DNA of 64,000 bases from Rheinheimera sp. EpRS3. GTDB lineage: Bacteria; Pseudomonadota; Gammaproteobacteria; Enterobacterales; Alteromonadaceae. The translations under genes and the position numbers were made by a program. Shown here piece after piece: positions 40,236 through 46,882 of this stretch. Positions within the stretch are counted from its first letter, which is position 1; the number at the start of each line of letters is the position of its first letter. The stretch is taken from positions 124,001 through 188,000 of the forward strand of contig NZ_LNQS01000008.1 in assembly GCF_001513785.1 (NCBI RefSeq). Direction: 5' to 3'. The notes under the pieces were generated by a model, which was given only the letters and a program-made list of their open reading frames with translations, was not told where the DNA came from and did no database searches.

Positions 40236-40294
40236 TATACTGTGCAACACATACTGTGTGATGCACAGCAATATACTAGGCGACGCACAGTATA
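40236..40294. promoter_or_regulatory. Candidate PadR operator cluster
   Basis: TATACTGTGC (40236-40245) and its exact inverse GCACAGTATA (40285-40294) flank the region just upstream of the padR gene. Between them lies CTGTG-TGATG-CACAG (40254-40268), and ATACTGTG is seen again at 40251. Repeated half-sites of ATACTGTG/CACAGTAT type next to a PadR gene are typical of autoregulation. Binding is inferred. Confidence 0.6.
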
Positions 40295-40413
40295 AAAGCA
40301 AGCTGTTGGCATAAAGAAAATTGCATAAAAAATAAGCTGATTATTTTCATATAGTTAGAAAATTGGATATGAGAAAGGCTGAGCTAATGTGGCGTATGGC
40401 TAGTGTAGAGGTA

Positions 40414-41490
40414 TTAGCTAACTGTTTTATCGTCCAGCAATATTAACCAGTTTGGTGCTATGTTCAGGTGGCCGGCAATAATTTTCAGGCATACCAGTAG
40501 CGGAATGGCGATCAATACGCCTACTGCGCCCCAGATCCAGCCCCAGATAAACATCCAGATCACCACCAGCAGCGGGTTCATGTTAAAACGTTTACCCAGC
40601 ACTAACGGAGTAATAAGCTGTGATTCAATGACATTCAGTAGCAGAAATACGCCTGGTAACAGCAAAATCTGGCTCCATTGCTGATACTCAATAAAACCAA
40701 CACCGGTAAGCAGTATGGTTAATAAAAAAGGGCCAAGATAAGGTGCATAATTAAGAATAGTGGCCAGCGCGCCCCACAGCAGAGGGTCTGGTACGTCTAA
40801 CAGGTAAAACACAACTGCAGTAGTTAAGCCCAGCAGGATATTAATAGCACTCACTACCAGCACATAACGCGAGATGTCATCGCGGATAGTGTGAAACATC
40901 GACAGCAGATTCTTCTTGGCGTTAAGTGAGGGCCGCGCCCGCACCATATTGCGCAGCAGGGTATCGCCAAATACCAGAAAAAAGTACGTCAGCATAATAA
41001 TGGCAGCCAGCTGAAACAGCGCCATGGCGGTGGCTTCAGCCATTATTGACAATACCGGCAGCAAACCTGAACCCATAGCGTTTTTTAACGACTCTTTGGA
41101 CGAGCCGCCAGGCAGTACATTCTCTTTTAATGCATCAAAAGAATCGGCCATACCGTCAACGTGTTCGGCAAGCTTGGTGCCAAGCAGTGGCAGGCGTTGC
41201 AGCCATTGTGCTGCAGGTTCGTACAATAAACTGATGCTGTAACCCACCAGCATGACTAATAAAACCAGCACCAGTGCAGCCGAAAGCGATCTGGGCACTT
41301 TAAATTTATTGCTTAGGGTTCGTACAACCGGGCTGGCAAATAATGCCACCAGGCCAGCCAGCAATAACGGCAGAATAAGGCTACGGCAAAAGTAAAATGT
41401 ATAGGCAAGCGCTAAAGCAGCTAACAGCTTCATTGCATTAGTAGAGGCGTAATGTCGCAACCGGGTTGGGCTTAACGGAGCTTCAGCCAT
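40414..41490 (-). CDS. AI-2E family transporter (PerM/TqsA-like)
   Basis: A 358-residue integral membrane protein of the AI-2E/UPF0118 family. The helix pair FYFCRSLILPLLLAGLVALF lies at the start. There is a periplasmic loop around residues 85-135 and a cluster of helices from about 140 on, with family signatures LWGALATILNYAPYLGPFLL, VIESQLITPLVLGKRFNMNP and WGWIWGAVGVLIAIPLLVCL. Substrate of this branch is unknown. It lies 9 bp after the YqjK-position gene and may be the last gene of that small operon. Confidence 0.88.
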   Translation of the reverse strand: MAEAPLSPTRLRHYASTNAMKLLAALALAYTFYFCRSLILPLLLAGLVALFASPVVRTLSNKFKVPRSLSAALVLVLLVMLVGYSISLLYEPAAQWLQRLPLLGTKLAEHVDGMADSFDALKENVLPGGSSKESLKNAMGSGLLPVLSIMAEATAMALFQLAAIIMLTYFFLVFGDTLLRNMVRARPSLNAKKNLLSMFHTIRDDISRYVLVVSAINILLGLTTAVVFYLLDVPDPLLWGALATILNYAPYLGPFLLTILLTGVGFIEYQQWSQILLLPGVFLLLNVIESQLITPLVLGKRFNMNPLLVVIWMFIWGWIWGAVGVLIAIPLLVCLKIIAGHLNIAPNWLILLDDKTVS

Positions 41491-41499
41491 AAAATGCTG

Positions 41500-41751
41500 C
41501 TAAAACCACTGCGTTATCCAGCGAAAGCCAACAACACTGCGCAGCAGTTTTACTGAGCTGTTATGCCGCAGCTGAAATAAACAACCGGCGGTAAAGCTGA
41601 GCATTAAGCCCGGTGCGGAACCGATAAAAGATTTGGCGCGCTGGCCAAGCAGCCAGTTTTCAGCCTGCAACAGCTTTTGTTGCTGTCGTCCCTGCTCTGC
41701 CAAATCGGCTACTTTTAGCCGCTGTTCTACCAGTAACTGATCAATCAGCAT
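41500..41751 (-). CDS. Small hypothetical protein, YqjK-like position
   Basis: An 83-residue protein from the ATG at 41751, which overlaps the stop of the upstream gene by 11 bp; an in-frame extension upstream to 41832 lies inside that gene and is unlikely. The N-terminal half is charged and helical (VEQRLKVADLAEQGRQQQKL), then a short hydrophobic stretch (APGLMLSFTAGCLFQL). Not recognised by sequence. Its place after DUF883-like and holin-like genes corresponds to yqjK in the E. coli yqjCDEK cluster. Confidence 0.6.
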   Translation of the reverse strand: MLIDQLLVEQRLKVADLAEQGRQQQKLLQAENWLLGQRAKSFIGSAPGLMLSFTAGCLFQLRHNSSVKLLRSVVGFRWITQWF

Positions 41752-42259
41752 CTTTATCTTCCTCTTCAGACGCAAAAAATAACCGGCGTATTTGCTGCCA
41801 GGTATGTGAAAACCCAACCTGCGACAATACATGGCCTAAGCTGCGCCAACACCAGAACAACAATCCAAACTGCAATAACAATAAAGCTGCTGCGGTGATT
41901 AAAATTGAGCTGGTAAGCTGAAATAATAAATACCCCAGTAACAGCAAAATGCTGCACCAAAGCAAGATCATACCAGCGCCAAAGCATACCACCAGTGCTG
42001 CAGCTATAGTGAGGCTGCGCGCGGTTAACTGCCATTCAGCTTTAGCCGTTTTACCGGCCAGTTTTACCTGGCCAGTATAACGCTGCTTCACCGACAAACT
42101 CAGGGCTGCCATTTCTGACAGCTGATCTAAAGTTTGTTCGACGAACGGCTTTTTTTGCTTAGCTTGCTCTGATGGGGCCTGCTGCTGAGTTGCTAGTGCT
42201 TCAGCAGTAGCTTGGTCTGGCGCCCCTGAGGGCGCCCCAGAAGCTTCGCGGCTTTGCAT
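41741..42259 (-). CDS. Holin-like (YqjE-type) membrane protein
   Basis: A 172-residue protein. A Gln/Ala-rich cytoplasmic N-terminal region of about 85 residues is followed by two long membrane helices (SLTIAAALVVCFGAGMILLW and LITAAALLLLQFGLLFWCW). The C-terminal tail is acidic (EEEDKDAD). This organisation and its position 9 bp after a DUF883 gene match the phage-holin-superfamily protein YqjE. In E. coli this cluster is linked to stationary phase and membrane-associated ribosomes; here the role is inferred from position only. Confidence 0.65.
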   Translation of the reverse strand: MQSREASGAPSGAPDQATAEALATQQQAPSEQAKQKKPFVEQTLDQLSEMAALSLSVKQRYTGQVKLAGKTAKAEWQLTARSLTIAAALVVCFGAGMILLWCSILLLLGYLLFQLTSSILITAAALLLLQFGLLFWCWRSLGHVLSQVGFSHTWQQIRRLFFASEEEDKDAD

Positions 42260-42268
42260 GCGGCAGCC

Positions 42269-42592
42269 TTAAGAGCGACGTAGCAAAACAGTTACCAGCA
42301 TACCGGCAACAAAAGCAATACCGGCAGTTGCCAACGGGTTTTGAGCCGCTAACTCATGCGTTTTGCTGTAGCCGCTTTGTAATTGCTGCTTAATCTCTTC
42401 CTGCTTGTGCGCCAGAGTTTCCTGCGAGCTGGCAGCGGTTTTGCGTAGCGTATCTTCTGCTGATGCCGCTTTTACCGCCATGGCATCAACTGCATGATGC
42501 GCGGCTTCACTTGCTCTTTCTGTCATCGGTGAATTTAAACCACTATTGGTAGTACCTGTAGCCTGAGCTGTTGCGCTTTGTGAAGTAGCCAT
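42269..42592 (-). CDS. DUF883 (ElaB/YqjD/YgaM) family protein
   Basis: A 107-residue protein. A Ser/Ala/Thr-rich start, a helical region (AAHHAVDAMAVKAASAEDTL, KTAASSQETLAHKQEEIKQQ), then the conserved C-terminal segment YSKTHELAAQNPLATAGIAF with a single membrane helix ending LVTVLLRRS. The NP-x2-A-x-G-I-A-F-V-A-G motif and Arg-Arg tail are diagnostic of the ElaB/YqjD group. These are tail-anchored proteins that bind 70S/100S ribosomes in stationary phase in E. coli. First gene of a four-gene minus-strand run. Confidence 0.87.
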   Translation of the reverse strand: MATSQSATAQATGTTNSGLNSPMTERASEAAHHAVDAMAVKAASAEDTLRKTAASSQETLAHKQEEIKQQLQSGYSKTHELAAQNPLATAGIAFVAGMLVTVLLRRS

Positions 42593-42898
42593 AATATGTC
42601 TCCTTGGTTAACACGAGGAAAGCAGCAAAATGCTGCAATATGCCAGTAAGGTAAATGCAATGGCCATACCAGTATAGAATAAAATAATAAAAACAGACAC
42701 TTATTAAAGTTTTATTATTTTTCTAAGCAGAAAAACAGCAGTAAAAACTGTAGAAGTTACCCACTATCAGTAATCTTTACAGGGTATTAGAATGCAAAAA
42801 AGCGATAACATATCGCCTGCAGTTAAGAGCTGGCCAACTGCTATCTCATCCGGCTTGGTGTTGCGGGCAGGTTGTAACAGTCTGGCGGACTTAGGTTG
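42593..42898. other. Intergenic region without a visible gene
   Basis: 306 bp that is AT-rich, notably 42680-42730. It should contain the promoter of the DUF883 cluster on its left. I see no ORF, tRNA, attC or strong hairpin in it. Confidence 0.4.
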
Positions 42899-43624
42899 TC
42901 AGGAGTCAACAGTGACAAGAAATACCTGCACCTTTTCATTGAGCTGACGCAATTCCCATGGCGGGTTTAACACGGTGATATTTTTTACCCCCAATTTCTC
43001 CAAGTCTGCCACCGTATAATACCAACCAATATACTGCTCTGCTTTATAACGCTCTGTGTAGGCTTGCGCCTGCCCTAAGGTTGTTATTTCTTGTTTAACG
43101 CCAATTTTGCTAAAAAAAGAACTCTCTCTCTGTTCAGAGTGCAGCAAATACGCCTGTAATTGTGCCGTCATCTGACGCCTGAGCTCAGCCTGCTGCTCCG
43201 GCGGAAAAGCCTGGATTTGTGCTTCTAGTTGAGTGTCATCAAAGCTTTGGCTGGAGGCACCACCATGAAATCCTATCAGCGCATGCTTGCCAATTTTTTT
43301 GCTGACGGCGGCGGTAAAAACATAATTAGCACAAGACGACAGGCAATATTCTGCAACGGATAAATTGAGCCCGTGGCTGTGAATTAAATCACCGAAATCC
43401 ATACCCACATTAATCTCGCCGCCTTTACTCTTGATATCAACCCATTTAACGGACTGCTTATGGTCTGAAAAAATACGCTTAAACTCTGCAAAGCCATCTT
43501 CTGTAAGGTCACCATCGTAACTCAGGATTTGAGTCTGGGCGTCATAGCTGACTTTTACAGGTTCGCTGGCAAGAGAATTTCCAGACAGAAATAACGATAA
43601 CAACAGAACCGTTCTTAACAACAT
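42899..43624 (-). CDS. Periplasmic ClpP/crotonase-fold protein (COG3904-like)
   Basis: A 241-residue protein with a signal peptide (LLRTVLLLSLFLSGNSLASE, cut about residue 20). The ClpP-like fold shows as VKWVDIKSKGGEINVGMDFG, followed by the segment LSVAEYCLSSCANYVFTAAV, whose Ser in CLSSCAN occupies the nucleophile position of this class, and GKHALIGFHGGASS. The catalytic His is likely in GFHGG. Proteins with SSCAN are annotated as periplasmic proteases of COG3904; substrate unknown. It may mark the conserved left boundary of the cassette array. Confidence 0.72.
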   Translation of the reverse strand: MLLRTVLLLSLFLSGNSLASEPVKVSYDAQTQILSYDGDLTEDGFAEFKRIFSDHKQSVKWVDIKSKGGEINVGMDFGDLIHSHGLNLSVAEYCLSSCANYVFTAAVSKKIGKHALIGFHGGASSQSFDDTQLEAQIQAFPPEQQAELRRQMTAQLQAYLLHSEQRESSFFSKIGVKQEITTLGQAQAYTERYKAEQYIGWYYTVADLEKLGVKNITVLNPPWELRQLNEKVQVFLVTVDS

Positions 43625-43703
43625 AAAAATCTTTTCTTAATCAGTGTGTCTTGGGTAGATAGGGTCAGTGACGTTGATAATTCTGCTAGTAACTTTTACC
43701 TAC

Positions 43704-43733
43704 ACCAAATCAATGCCACTGGCCCTATTGATT
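43704..43733. repeat. 30-bp imperfect direct repeat, left copy
   Basis: ACCAAATCAATGC...CCTATTGATT, matching 44583-44612 at 25 of 30 positions. Both copies form an AATCAAT/ATTGATT hairpin. The two copies flank the two leftmost cassette genes. Confidence 0.6.
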
Positions 43734-43774
43734 GGGGCCTGTGCCCAGAATGACGCGGATTGTTATAAGACATG

Positions 43775-44059
43775 TTATTTACCCCCCCAGCAAATTACGA
43801 AACACCCCATCGCAACTGGCAAAATTAAAAAATTAAGCGCTGTTTCCAACTGTTTTTTTATTAACGCGCAGATACCGATAATCGTGTGCACAGCAAAAAT
43901 CAATGCACAGATCACGGCTATTGTAATTCGCTGCGTTGTGTATTCGACATCTGGAGAAAACAACATGGCTATACCAATCGCCGGCGTAAGTAAAACGAGG
44001 AACGTAATATGATGCGAGGAATCATTTATAAGTTTTATGTATTTTTCTATGAGGCTCAT
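43775..44059 (-). CDS. Cassette gene: three-span membrane protein
   Basis: A 94-residue hypothetical protein with three hydrophobic segments (ITFLVLLTPAIGIAMLF, ITIAVICALIFAVHTIIGIC and LNFLILPVAMGCFVICW). Not recognised. The ATG at 44059 is preceded by AAGGTCAAG and lies 11 bp after the attC core of the upstream cassette, the usual spacing for a cassette gene. Its own attC, expected at 43.68-43.77 kb, is not convincing: TTATAAC-like cores occur at 43762, but the fold is poor. This is the last gene of the array. Confidence 0.65.
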   Translation of the reverse strand: MSLIEKYIKLINDSSHHITFLVLLTPAIGIAMLFSPDVEYTTQRITIAVICALIFAVHTIIGICALIKKQLETALNFLILPVAMGCFVICWGGK

Positions 44060-44069
44060 TACTTGACCT

Positions 44070-44157
44070 TATAACGCCCCAATTTAGCGTGACGACTGTG
44101 CACGCGGTTGGCGTCGGAACCAGTGCTGTTTGCTGGCGATAAAATTTAATTGCTATA
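44070..44157 (-). other. attC recombination site (degenerate R'' core)
   Basis: On the plus strand: TATAACG (44070-44076), then AATTTAGCG, an imperfect palindrome with CAGTGCTGTTTGCTGG, and AAAATTTAATTGCTAT. The arms AATTT/AAATT pair. It is clearly homologous to the site at 48677-48765, but the distal core reads GCTATAT instead of GTTAGRY and runs into the stop codon of the gene it serves. Probably poorly active. Confidence 0.7.
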
Positions 44158-44601
44158 TCGCTTTTTAAACGACTCATAATCCTTTCCGGGCAAAGATACG
44201 ACATTTTTAACTATGTATCTCTCGCTTCCGTAAGTAATGCTGACGTCCACAGAAACGTCTTTATGCTTGTTGACTTCGATGTCTGAACGATTAAACCCTT
44301 TTATTTCAGAACTTTTCATTTCGACACATGACGAAGCTAACTTTTCAGAGCTCTCGTAAAAGTCCAGGCAAACTTCAGATGCTTTGTGTCCGTTTGCATC
44401 GACTTCTGGATAAATTATTATGATCCAGCTATCGTCCCAAGAGTCACTTTCGCCATCTATTAAACGATGAAATCCTAATTTTTCAGCATCCTCAGCTGTC
44501 ATCGTCTTTTCAGATATGAATACTGAAGTGGCCGAAGAATAGAAAGCCCACAAGACGCAAACAAAAAGTAACAGTTGTCTGTACCAAATCAATGCAACCA
44601 A
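44146..44601 (-). CDS. Cassette gene: secreted hypothetical protein
   Basis: About 151 residues. A hydrophobic N-terminus (RQLLLFVCVLWAFYSSATS) looks like a signal peptide. The mature part contains FHRLIDGESDSWDDSWIIII and CLDFYESSEKLASSCVEMKS, with two cysteines that could pair. No family recognised. No ATG lies before the signal peptide; the TTG at 44601 or a downstream TTG is the likely start. The upstream sequence is the 30-bp repeat, so the start may have been rearranged. AT-rich relative to the core genes. Confidence 0.6.
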   Translation of the reverse strand: MVALIWYRQLLLFVCVLWAFYSSATSVFISEKTMTAEDAEKLGFHRLIDGESDSWDDSWIIIIYPEVDANGHKASEVCLDFYESSEKLASSCVEMKSSEIKGFNRSDIEVNKHKDVSVDVSITYGSERYIVKNVVSLPGKDYESFKKRYSN

Positions 44602-44612
44602 TCCTATTGATT
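44583..44612. repeat. 30-bp imperfect direct repeat, right copy
   Basis: Same unit as 43704-43733 (25 of 30 identical, with identical ends). It overlaps the 5' end of the cassette gene 44146-44601. Confidence 0.6.
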
Positions 44613-44616
44613 AAAT

Positions 44617-44676
44617 TAGCAACGATGGAGCTAAAGCCTACTGTTTTGCGCCCCCTGTTTAATTAACTTGTTAGCC
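44617..44676 (-). other. Probable attC site (short, weak)
   Basis: TAGCAAC (44617-44623) and AACTTGTTAGCC (GTTAGCC 44670-44676) sit 7 bp below the stop of the CbrC-family gene. The distal core GTTAGCC is good; the proximal one (GTTGCTA in array sense) is atypical and internal pairing is limited. Accepted because of its position between two cassette genes. Confidence 0.5.
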
Positions 44677-44682
44677 TTAATC

Positions 44683-45237
44683 TCAATCAAAGTCTATATA
44701 GCCACCGTGTTTGCCACAGTGAATGCATTTAAAAATGTAGGCCGTCGGCGACCCATCAGCATCAAGAGCCTTAAAGAAACTTTCCCACTGCCCATCTTTC
44801 AGGTTGTAAGTTTTCGTTGATTCTTGCTTCAAGTACATTTCTAGCTCTAAGCCGTACTCTTCAATTTCTTTAAAACCAGCACAGCCAAGATAATTTGCAC
44901 CATCATTACAGTGTGTCCACCATTGATCTTGCTGCCAACCTGTAAACCCAGGCGTTCGAAATGTTATTTCTTCCTTAATTTCAGGAGCAATATCATCCCA
45001 ATCACCGTACCCACCAATACCATCGTAGTCGGTAAAATCTGCGTCAAATTTTTTATGTGCTTCACCGTTAGCTATACACCAAGGACAAATTGAGTCTTCT
45101 AACTCTTCTTCAGAGTAAGGTAGCCCACCGTATATATAGCCTCTTGATTCTCCGCAGCATACACATACCTTATCAGACTCTATTATTGAGCCTGACTTAA
45201 GTGGATCTGAATGATATTTAAACTTTGGGAGTTCCAT
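44683..45237 (-). CDS. Cassette gene: CbrC (UPF0167) family protein
   Basis: A 184-residue protein from the ATG at 45237, which has AAGGAGAA 4 bp upstream; an upstream in-frame start lies in the neighbouring attC. Matches the CbrC/UPF0167 family: LPKFKYHSDPLKSGSIIESD, paired cysteines CVCCGES near residue 27, SICPWCIANGEAHKKFDADF, FRTPGFTGWQQDQWWTHCND, and a late CIHCGKHGGYIDFD. The CxxC pairs suggest zinc binding. In E. coli CbrC is tied to colicin E2 tolerance under CreBC control, but the mechanism is unknown. The only well-known family in the array along with DUF4279. Confidence 0.85.
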   Translation of the reverse strand: MELPKFKYHSDPLKSGSIIESDKVCVCCGESRGYIYGGLPYSEEELEDSICPWCIANGEAHKKFDADFTDYDGIGGYGDWDDIAPEIKEEITFRTPGFTGWQQDQWWTHCNDGANYLGCAGFKEIEEYGLELEMYLKQESTKTYNLKDGQWESFFKALDADGSPTAYIFKCIHCGKHGGYIDFD

Positions 45238-45251
45238 ATTTCTCCTTGAGG

Positions 45252-45340
45252 CTAACGCCCGCCACACACGCGAGCAACTTGTTGCGAGTCGAGGAAACCT
45301 CCCAGTTGCCGCAGTCCTCGAGTGCTACGCCCTGTTAGTT
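45252..45340 (-). other. attC recombination site
   Basis: Plus strand: CTAACGCCC (45252-45260) ... CCTGTTAGTT (GTTAGTT 45334-45340). The 40-bp stretch CCCGCCACACACGCGAGCAA and following GTTGCGAGTCGAG is nearly identical to that of the site at 45547-45627, but the distal arm pairs poorly, suggesting a recombined or decayed site. Confidence 0.7.
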
Positions 45341-45351
45341 GCTAATTTTAA

Positions 45352-45522
45352 TTAAGAAGAGCTTTTTGGGCTTTTGCGAAATAAGCCAAACCAAAATAGT
45401 CCCTCAAAAACAAAGCCTAAAATTATAAATACAAATACACCTGTTGAGTTGCCAAAGCTGTAGGAGCTAAGAGCAGCAATAACGAGTACAGCAAGAATTA
45501 AAAACCTATAAATTTTATTCAT
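45352..45522 (-). CDS. Cassette gene: small two-span membrane protein
   Basis: A 56-residue protein from the ATG at 45522 (AAGGACA 6 bp upstream). An upstream extension to 45597 would read through the attC and is rejected. Two hydrophobic helices: IYRFLILAVLVIAALSSYSF and GVFVFIILGFVFEGLFWFG. A short basic/Ser tail (RKSPKSSS) follows. No known family. Small membrane proteins are a common cassette product class. Confidence 0.65.
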   Translation of the reverse strand: MNKIYRFLILAVLVIAALSSYSFGNSTGVFVFIILGFVFEGLFWFGLFRKSPKSSS

Positions 45523-45546
45523 AATTTGTCCTTCATGTTTGACGGC

Positions 45547-45627
45547 AACTAAAGCCCGCCACAAACGCGAGCAACGTGTTGCGAGTCGAGCACCCAAAGG
45601 GCGCGTTTGTGCTGGCGCTTGTTAAGT
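45547..45627 (-). other. attC recombination site
   Basis: Plus strand: CTAAAGCCC (one core base changed from CTAACGCCC) ... GCGCTTGTTAAG with GTTAAGT at 45621-45627. CACAAACGCG and CGCGTTTGTG pair perfectly over 10 bp, and GCAACGTGTTGC forms the inner hairpin. A good fold; the proximal core mutation may block recombination at that side. Confidence 0.78.
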
Positions 45628-45634
45628 GCGCACA

Positions 45635-45880
45635 CTATAGAGACCAGCCATGTTGTTTTGCAATAATAGCGACCAAACGCGGAATATCTTGTTTTGCTGC
45701 AGCAATAAAATCCTGATCTGCAACAGTAGCTCCAGCCAGTTCAATATCATCGCTGGCCGTTTGTATGAAATTTGAACCAGATGAATGATCTCGCCCCTCT
45801 ACAAACGAGACCCAAGGGCCATCAGTTGCAGCACTGCAACGTTCGAGAATGTTTTTAAGCTCATCTTTGGTTATATCCAC
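45635..45880 (-). CDS. Cassette gene: conserved hypothetical protein
   Basis: About 81 residues from the GTG at 45880, which has AAGGAA 9 bp upstream; a GTG 18 bp further up is the alternative. It shows a pattern I have seen in phage and actinobacterial hypotheticals: RCSAATDGPWVSFVEGRDHS, SSGSNFIQT, then ATVADQDFIAAAKQDIPRLV ending AIIAKQHGW. No catalytic motif is evident. Likely a small cytoplasmic alpha/beta protein. Function unknown; a link to phage-type proteins is only an impression. Confidence 0.65.
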   Translation of the reverse strand: MDITKDELKNILERCSAATDGPWVSFVEGRDHSSGSNFIQTASDDIELAGATVADQDFIAAAKQDIPRLVAIIAKQHGWSL

Positions 45881-45898
45881 AGCGTGATTTCCTTGCAC

Positions 45899-45997
45899 AC
45901 TTAACTATTTGCTAATGGACAGCCGAAACGCAGTTTAGGCTGTCCCGTGGAGGCCACGTTGTTTGTGGCCGGAGCGAAATTAAGCAACTTGTTATAC
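45899..45997 (-). other. attC recombination site
   Basis: ACTTAAC (45899-45905) and GTTATAC (45991-45997) are both good cores. TTTGCTAAT pairs with ATTAAGCAA with one extra base, the asymmetry expected of an attC. GGACAGCC/GGCTGTCC and GGCCAC/GTGGCC form the internal hairpins. A convincing site. Confidence 0.85.
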
Positions 45998-46006
45998 ATA
46001 TAGACG

Positions 46007-46351
46007 TCAATACAGCACTTGAAAATCATTGTAAAAGACCAAAAAACACTCACCGTCAGGACAGCTATATTTCGCATTAAAATACTTATACCCATATTCA
46101 TGACGAGAGTGGTAAATAGTGAAAATGCCTTCATTTCCTTCAATTTTGTAAACTGTCGCTCCGGTTTTTTCAGGGTATACCTTTATTACATGGCCAAGAT
46201 GAGTTATCGGAAGCCCACCTTTAAATGCACTAATTACTTCTTGCTTTACTGAACCACTAACATCACCAACTATTTCAATAGCATAGGAACGGTAGCAATA
46301 TGTTAAAAGTATGGAAAATACAAAAATTTTTATTAAATGTGGCATATTCAT
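46007..46351 (-). CDS. Cassette gene: small secreted protein
   Basis: 114 residues from the ATG at 46351, immediately after the attC core; a second ATG two codons on is equally possible. Signal peptide MPHLIKIFVFSILLTYCYRS (cut near SYA). The mature part has VVGDV-like start IVGDVSGSVKQEVISAFKGG, THLGHVIKVYPEKTGATVYK, and YSCPDGECFLVFYND with a cysteine pair. No family recognised. Periplasmic or outer-membrane location is likely. Confidence 0.65.
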   Translation of the reverse strand: MNMPHLIKIFVFSILLTYCYRSYAIEIVGDVSGSVKQEVISAFKGGLPITHLGHVIKVYPEKTGATVYKIEGNEGIFTIYHSRHEYGYKYFNAKYSCPDGECFLVFYNDFQVLY

Positions 46352-46357
46352 AAGTAC

Positions 46358-46435
46358 GTATAACGCCCCGCGCATACGCGCGGACTTGTGAGCGTCGCAG
46401 GGGCCGCAGGCCCCGAATGCCGCGGTTTGTTATGT
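46358..46435 (-). other. attC recombination site
   Basis: GTATAAC (46358-46364) ... GTTATGT (46429-46435). CCGCG/CGCGG arms pair next to the cores, with GGGGCC/GGCCCC as the inner hairpin. Near-textbook short attC. Confidence 0.88.
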
Positions 46436-46441
46436 GTTTTT

Positions 46442-46744
46442 TTAAGCACGTTTAATACCCCAAAAATACTTTGTTAAAGCACATGCCGGTATTAAAAATG
46501 CCGACCATAAGACTGAAAATACCAACACAAATATCGGGGCTGATAATGCGCCACTCTCAAGTTCTAAATTAAGCAGCGTAGCTGTTACCAGCGATAACAC
46601 TATACTCGCAAATGCCATCCGGTTTGGAGGCATGACGAATTTTGACTGAAGCCACTTAGCAGCCAATAGCCACATTAACCATGCTGGTGAAGCTGCCACT
46701 ATCAGTAGAAAAATAACCAAAACAATATAGATAGCTATTTCCAA
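46442..46744 (-). CDS. Cassette gene: three-span membrane protein
   Basis: About 100 residues. Three hydrophobic segments (IAIYIVLVIFLLIVAASPAW, MAFASIVLSLVTATLLNL and APIFVLVFSVLWSAFLIPAC). No family recognised. There is no ATG at the 5' end; the reading frame opens with TTG at 46744, exactly where the IS1111-like element joins. Either the original start was lost on insertion, or the TTG is used with GGGAGTCATCAGG from the IS end just upstream. Its promoter supply must now come from the IS or not at all. Confidence 0.6.
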   Translation of the reverse strand: MEIAIYIVLVIFLLIVAASPAWLMWLLAAKWLQSKFVMPPNRMAFASIVLSLVTATLLNLELESGALSAPIFVLVFSVLWSAFLIPACALTKYFWGIKRA

Positions 46745-46803
46745 CCTGATGACTCCCTACAGGCAATGTGCAAACACATAGACATAATGACTCCCCACGA
46801 GGT

Positions 46804-46882
46804 GCTGACCTCCGGGAACGTGGGTTAGCTTTGCAGCCAGAGCCATACTGTATTTGATGAAGATACAATACTGGAGGTCAGC
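46804..46882 (+). promoter_or_regulatory. Inverted repeat sequestering the transposase ribosome binding site
   Basis: GCTGACCTCC (46804-46813) is the perfect inverse of GGAGGTCAGC (46873-46882). The right arm contains GGAGGT, the ribosome binding site just before the GTG start. In a transcript starting outside the IS the two arms could pair and hide the site, limiting transposase synthesis by read-through. Confidence 0.6.

Noticed and set aside
43640-43780. An attC after the last cassette gene
   Set aside because: GTTATAA- and GTTATTT-like strings occur but no paired arms were found, so it is not listed as a site.
45901-46143. Minus-strand ORF overlapping the attC and the secreted cassette gene
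   Set aside because: It is a frame shadow; the real gene at 46007-46351 has the signal peptide and the correct spacing from the core.
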